A stretch of DNA of 64,000 bases from Maribacter aquimaris (lineage in GTDB: Bacteria > Bacteroidota > Bacteroidia > Flavobacteriales > Flavobacteriaceae), in assembly GCF_014596745.1 (NCBI RefSeq), contig NZ_JABTCF010000002.1, forward strand, positions 310,001-374,000. Reading direction: 5' to 3'. Shown in pieces: positions 62,239 to 64,000 of the stretch (position 1 is its first letter; each line of letters opens with the position of its first letter). The position numbers and the translations under genes are program-made. The notes beneath the pieces are model-generated. The model was not told where the DNA came from and searched no databases. It saw only the letters and a list, made by a program, of their open reading frames with translations.

Positions 62239-63711
62239 ATGATCAATAAAATAATTAATAAATTCAATAGAAGATTTTTCACTTCGTGTTTTATGTTTTT
62301 GGGTCTTTTATCATGTGTTGATAATGGTTACGAAGAATTCGTGGCTCCTACCGGAAACGTAAATAACATTCAGCCCAATACATTATTTACCGCAACAACC
62401 GATGCAGATGATGACCTCTCAGTGGTGTTCAGAAGTTATTCGACGGATGCAGCTTCATATTCATGGGATTTTGGGGACGGTAATACGTCAACTGAAGCAA
62501 ATCCGGATTATACGTATTCAACCGGTGGATTGTACATGGTTAAATTGACCACTGTAAGTTCCGATGGTTTAACAGCTGTGGATTCATCAGAGGTAGCTCC
62601 TATTTATGTTGATTTTGATTTTACCACGATAGATTCAGAAGTGATTTTTGACAATCTAAGCAATGGCGTCAGTTCATTGATTTGGGATTTTGGTGATGGG
62701 GTAACTGTGGAATGGGATGTAGAGGATACGGAAGATGATTCTGACTTTAACCCAGTTCACATATATGCTACGGCAGAAACATTTGAGGCAACACTTACAG
62801 CGACTAACTTTTTGGGTGATGAAGTTTCCGTTTCCAAAAATATAGAAGGATTGATTTTATCCACGGTTCCTGATTTTACTTTTGAAGTTTCTTCTTTTAC
62901 TGTAGATTTTACAGATGCTTCACTTTTGGCTGTTTCCCATAGTTGGGATTTCGGGGATGATAATTCCTCTACAGAAGTCAATCCAACGCATACCTTTGCC
63001 ACTTCCGGCACCTATAATGTAACATTGACTACCACAAATGAAGCCGGTGTATCCAAAAGTATTACGAAAGCCGTTCCGGTCGGAGGGGTAGAGCCTACAT
63101 TTAAAGCAATTGTTTTAAACGGTACCGCAGATGACCATCAGACCGAAACAGGTGATAACGCCGATGCTTGGGATATGACCCCGAATAGTACGGTGGTCGA
63201 TGACGTTCTAGGAACAATAGATAGTCCATATAGGGCACTTTGGTATAATTCAGAGTTGAATGGTTACATTGATGAGACCTATTGTACAGACGAACAACCA
63301 GGGTCTTCAAGTGATGGTTCCTATGTTGACGGGGAAAAGACGAGAGCAGTTAAACTTAGCAGTTGGTGTCGACGTTTATACCAAGTTGTAGCTGTTGAAC
63401 CAGGCGTGGAATATACTTTTACCATTGATACGCGTTCAGAAGCAGAAGGAATTAATACTGAGGTGTTTATCTTGAACACGGAAATAACTACTGAGGTAGG
63501 TATTGAAGATTATGCCGATGCTTATTTTACGATTACGAATGATTTTAATTCGAGTAAAGGTTCGGCCTCTGATAATACATTTACGACCAATACTTTTACT
63601 TTCAAACCATCATCCGATAAAATCGTGATTTATGTACGATCATTGAGTGCGGTTGATAGTAGTAATGAAGTATTTATTGATAACATAGATATAATCACAC
63701 CAGGTTTTTAA
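62239..63711 (+). CDS. Surface lipoprotein with three PKD domains
   Basis: A 490-residue lipoprotein (GLLSC, Cys26) with three PKD repeats: SYSWDFGDGNTSTEANPDYT (~73), SLIWDFGDGVTVEWDVEDTE (~147) and SHSWDFGDDNSSTEVNPTHT (~233). The last ~190 residues are a separate beta-rich domain with conserved Cys and Trp (WCRRLYQVVAVEPGVEYTFT), perhaps a carbohydrate-binding module. It is 23 bases after the previous lipoprotein gene and is likely a second surface glycan-binding protein of the operon. Confidence 0.83.
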   Translation: MINKIINKFNRRFFTSCFMFLGLLSCVDNGYEEFVAPTGNVNNIQPNTLFTATTDADDDLSVVFRSYSTDAASYSWDFGDGNTSTEANPDYTYSTGGLYMVKLTTVSSDGLTAVDSSEVAPIYVDFDFTTIDSEVIFDNLSNGVSSLIWDFGDGVTVEWDVEDTEDDSDFNPVHIYATAETFEATLTATNFLGDEVSVSKNIEGLILSTVPDFTFEVSSFTVDFTDASLLAVSHSWDFGDDNSSTEVNPTHTFATSGTYNVTLTTTNEAGVSKSITKAVPVGGVEPTFKAIVLNGTADDHQTETGDNADAWDMTPNSTVVDDVLGTIDSPYRALWYNSELNGYIDETYCTDEQPGSSSDGSYVDGEKTRAVKLSSWCRRLYQVVAVEPGVEYTFTIDTRSEAEGINTEVFILNTEITTEVGIEDYADAYFTITNDFNSSKGSASDNTFTTNTFTFKPSSDKIVIYVRSLSAVDSSNEVFIDNIDIITPGF

Positions 63712-63748
63712 CCTAGGTTGAATGGAAACTTTTATAGTTTGGAATAAA

Positions 63749-63807
63749 TTTTTTGGGTGTACTCAACGTGTTGTTTATAAAACTACCATAGTAGTACACC
63801 TAAAAAA
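63749..63807. other. Long inverted repeat before the last gene
   Basis: TTTTTTGGGTGTACT (63749-63763) pairs with AGTACACCTAAAAAA (63793-63807), a 15-base stem with one G-U pair, lying in the gap between the PKD lipoprotein and the next start. Its T-run comes before and its A-run after the core, the reverse of a normal plus-strand terminator, so an operator or leader hairpin is more likely. Confidence 0.45.
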
Positions 63808-63825
63808 TTAAATTAATTTACAAAA

Positions 63826-64000
63826 ATGAAAATCTTTCGTAAAGAAGTATTTACCATTTTAATTTTGACATTTTTATCTCTTAACGCTATTTGTCAAGAA
63901 AAGACAAGTAGCGTTTCGGATTTAGACACTAAATCTGAAAAAACAGTAAAGAAGAAAAAAAAGAAAAGAAAGAAGGTAAAACTTCCCGAAATCGATTTAA
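63826..64000 (+). CDS. Start of a secreted protein (cut by window end)
   Basis: An ATG-started frame runs open to the window edge (58 codons). It has a signal peptide (MKIFRKEVFTILILTFLSLN, ending near ICQ), a Ser/Thr/Asp spacer, a run of lysines (KKKKKKRKK, ~46-54) and then VKLPEIDL. The position after SusCD and two binding lipoproteins suggests a secreted polysaccharide-degrading enzyme. Some alginate lyases of family PL7 begin their catalytic domain with an IDL-type motif, but too little is visible to assign it. Confidence 0.6.
   Translation, partial: MKIFRKEVFTILILTFLSLNAICQEKTSSVSDLDTKSEKTVKKKKKKRKKVKLPEIDL

Noticed and set aside
63749-63807. Rho-independent terminator after the PKD lipoprotein
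   Set aside because: The stem is preceded by T and followed by A on the plus strand, the wrong order for termination.
63826-64000. PL7 alginate lyase
   Set aside because: Only 58 codons are visible and the catalytic motifs lie outside the window, so the family is not assigned.
1-64000. CRISPR array, tRNA or rRNA genes
   Set aside because: No regularly spaced direct repeats, tRNA cloverleaf sequences or rRNA-like stretches were seen on either strand.

Overview
The window looks like a chromosomal segment of a marine member of the Flavobacteriaceae (Bacteroidota), of the kind that lives on brown-algal polysaccharide. The evidence is two SusC/SusD pairs, a PorP/SprF-type gliding/type IX secretion protein, TANNTTTG-type promoter boxes, an Rnf complex preceded by a RseC-like gene, and alginate lyases of families PL6 and PL17. 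No rRNA, tRNA, CRISPR array or intact insertion sequence was seen.

Layout. (a) 1-10.2 kb, housekeeping and envelope: the end of an RND efflux pump with its TolC partner, a CPXCG zinc-ribbon protein, a SUMF1-like lipoprotein, YceI, ApbE, a PD40 protein with a PorP/SprF-SPOR protein, and a LuxR-type regulator with an altered receiver domain. (b) 10.7-21.7 kb, a hexuronate operon: kduI, a remnant of kduD, uxaC, kdgK, kdgA, a TRAP transporter (dctPQM), uxaB and uxaA, closed by a convergent LacI-family regulator. A matching palindrome lies before kduI and before the regulator. (c) 22.0-27.5 kb, minus strand: rseC-like and rnfBCDGEA. (d) 27.7-29.4 kb, minus strand: an RraA-fold protein and a Tat-exported TIM-barrel protein. 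(e) 29.7-46.2 kb, an alginate utilisation locus: PL6 lyase, PL17 oligoalginate lyase, KdgF cupin, SusC/SusD, a GntR regulator, an MFS carrier, a DEH reductase, a second kdgK, a PPi-type phosphofructokinase and a second kdgA. (f) 46.4-54.7 kb: a GarR/YihU-like dehydrogenase, a broken uxuB-like copy, an unusual NRAMP-related membrane protein with a ManA-like isomerase, an intact uxuB-like SDR, uxuA and kduD. (g) 55.8-64 kb, a second polysaccharide-binding operon: SusC/SusD, a lipoprotein with a coiled coil inside a PKD-like fold, a triple-PKD lipoprotein, and the start of another secreted protein.

How they fit. Alginate is cut at the surface, SusCD imports oligomers, and PL6/PL17 plus KdgF yield DEH. 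The SDR reduces DEH to KDG, and KdgK/KdgA give pyruvate and glyceraldehyde-3-phosphate; the phosphofructokinase could return triose carbon to hexose phosphate. Galacturonate and glucuronate enter by the TRAP system and meet the same KDG trunk through UxaC/B/A or UxuB/A, and pectin-type DEH through KduI/KduD. Candidate GntR palindromes (TTGGTNNACCAA type) lie directly over or beside the promoters of PL6, both susC genes and gntR itself.

The items most worth a second look are a roughly 350-nt leader, nearly constant in length, shared by the two susC genes; an NRAMP-related protein lacking the metal-binding residues and sitting beside a ManA-like isomerase in a uronate locus; and a duplicated uxuB-like 5' end that brackets that pair.
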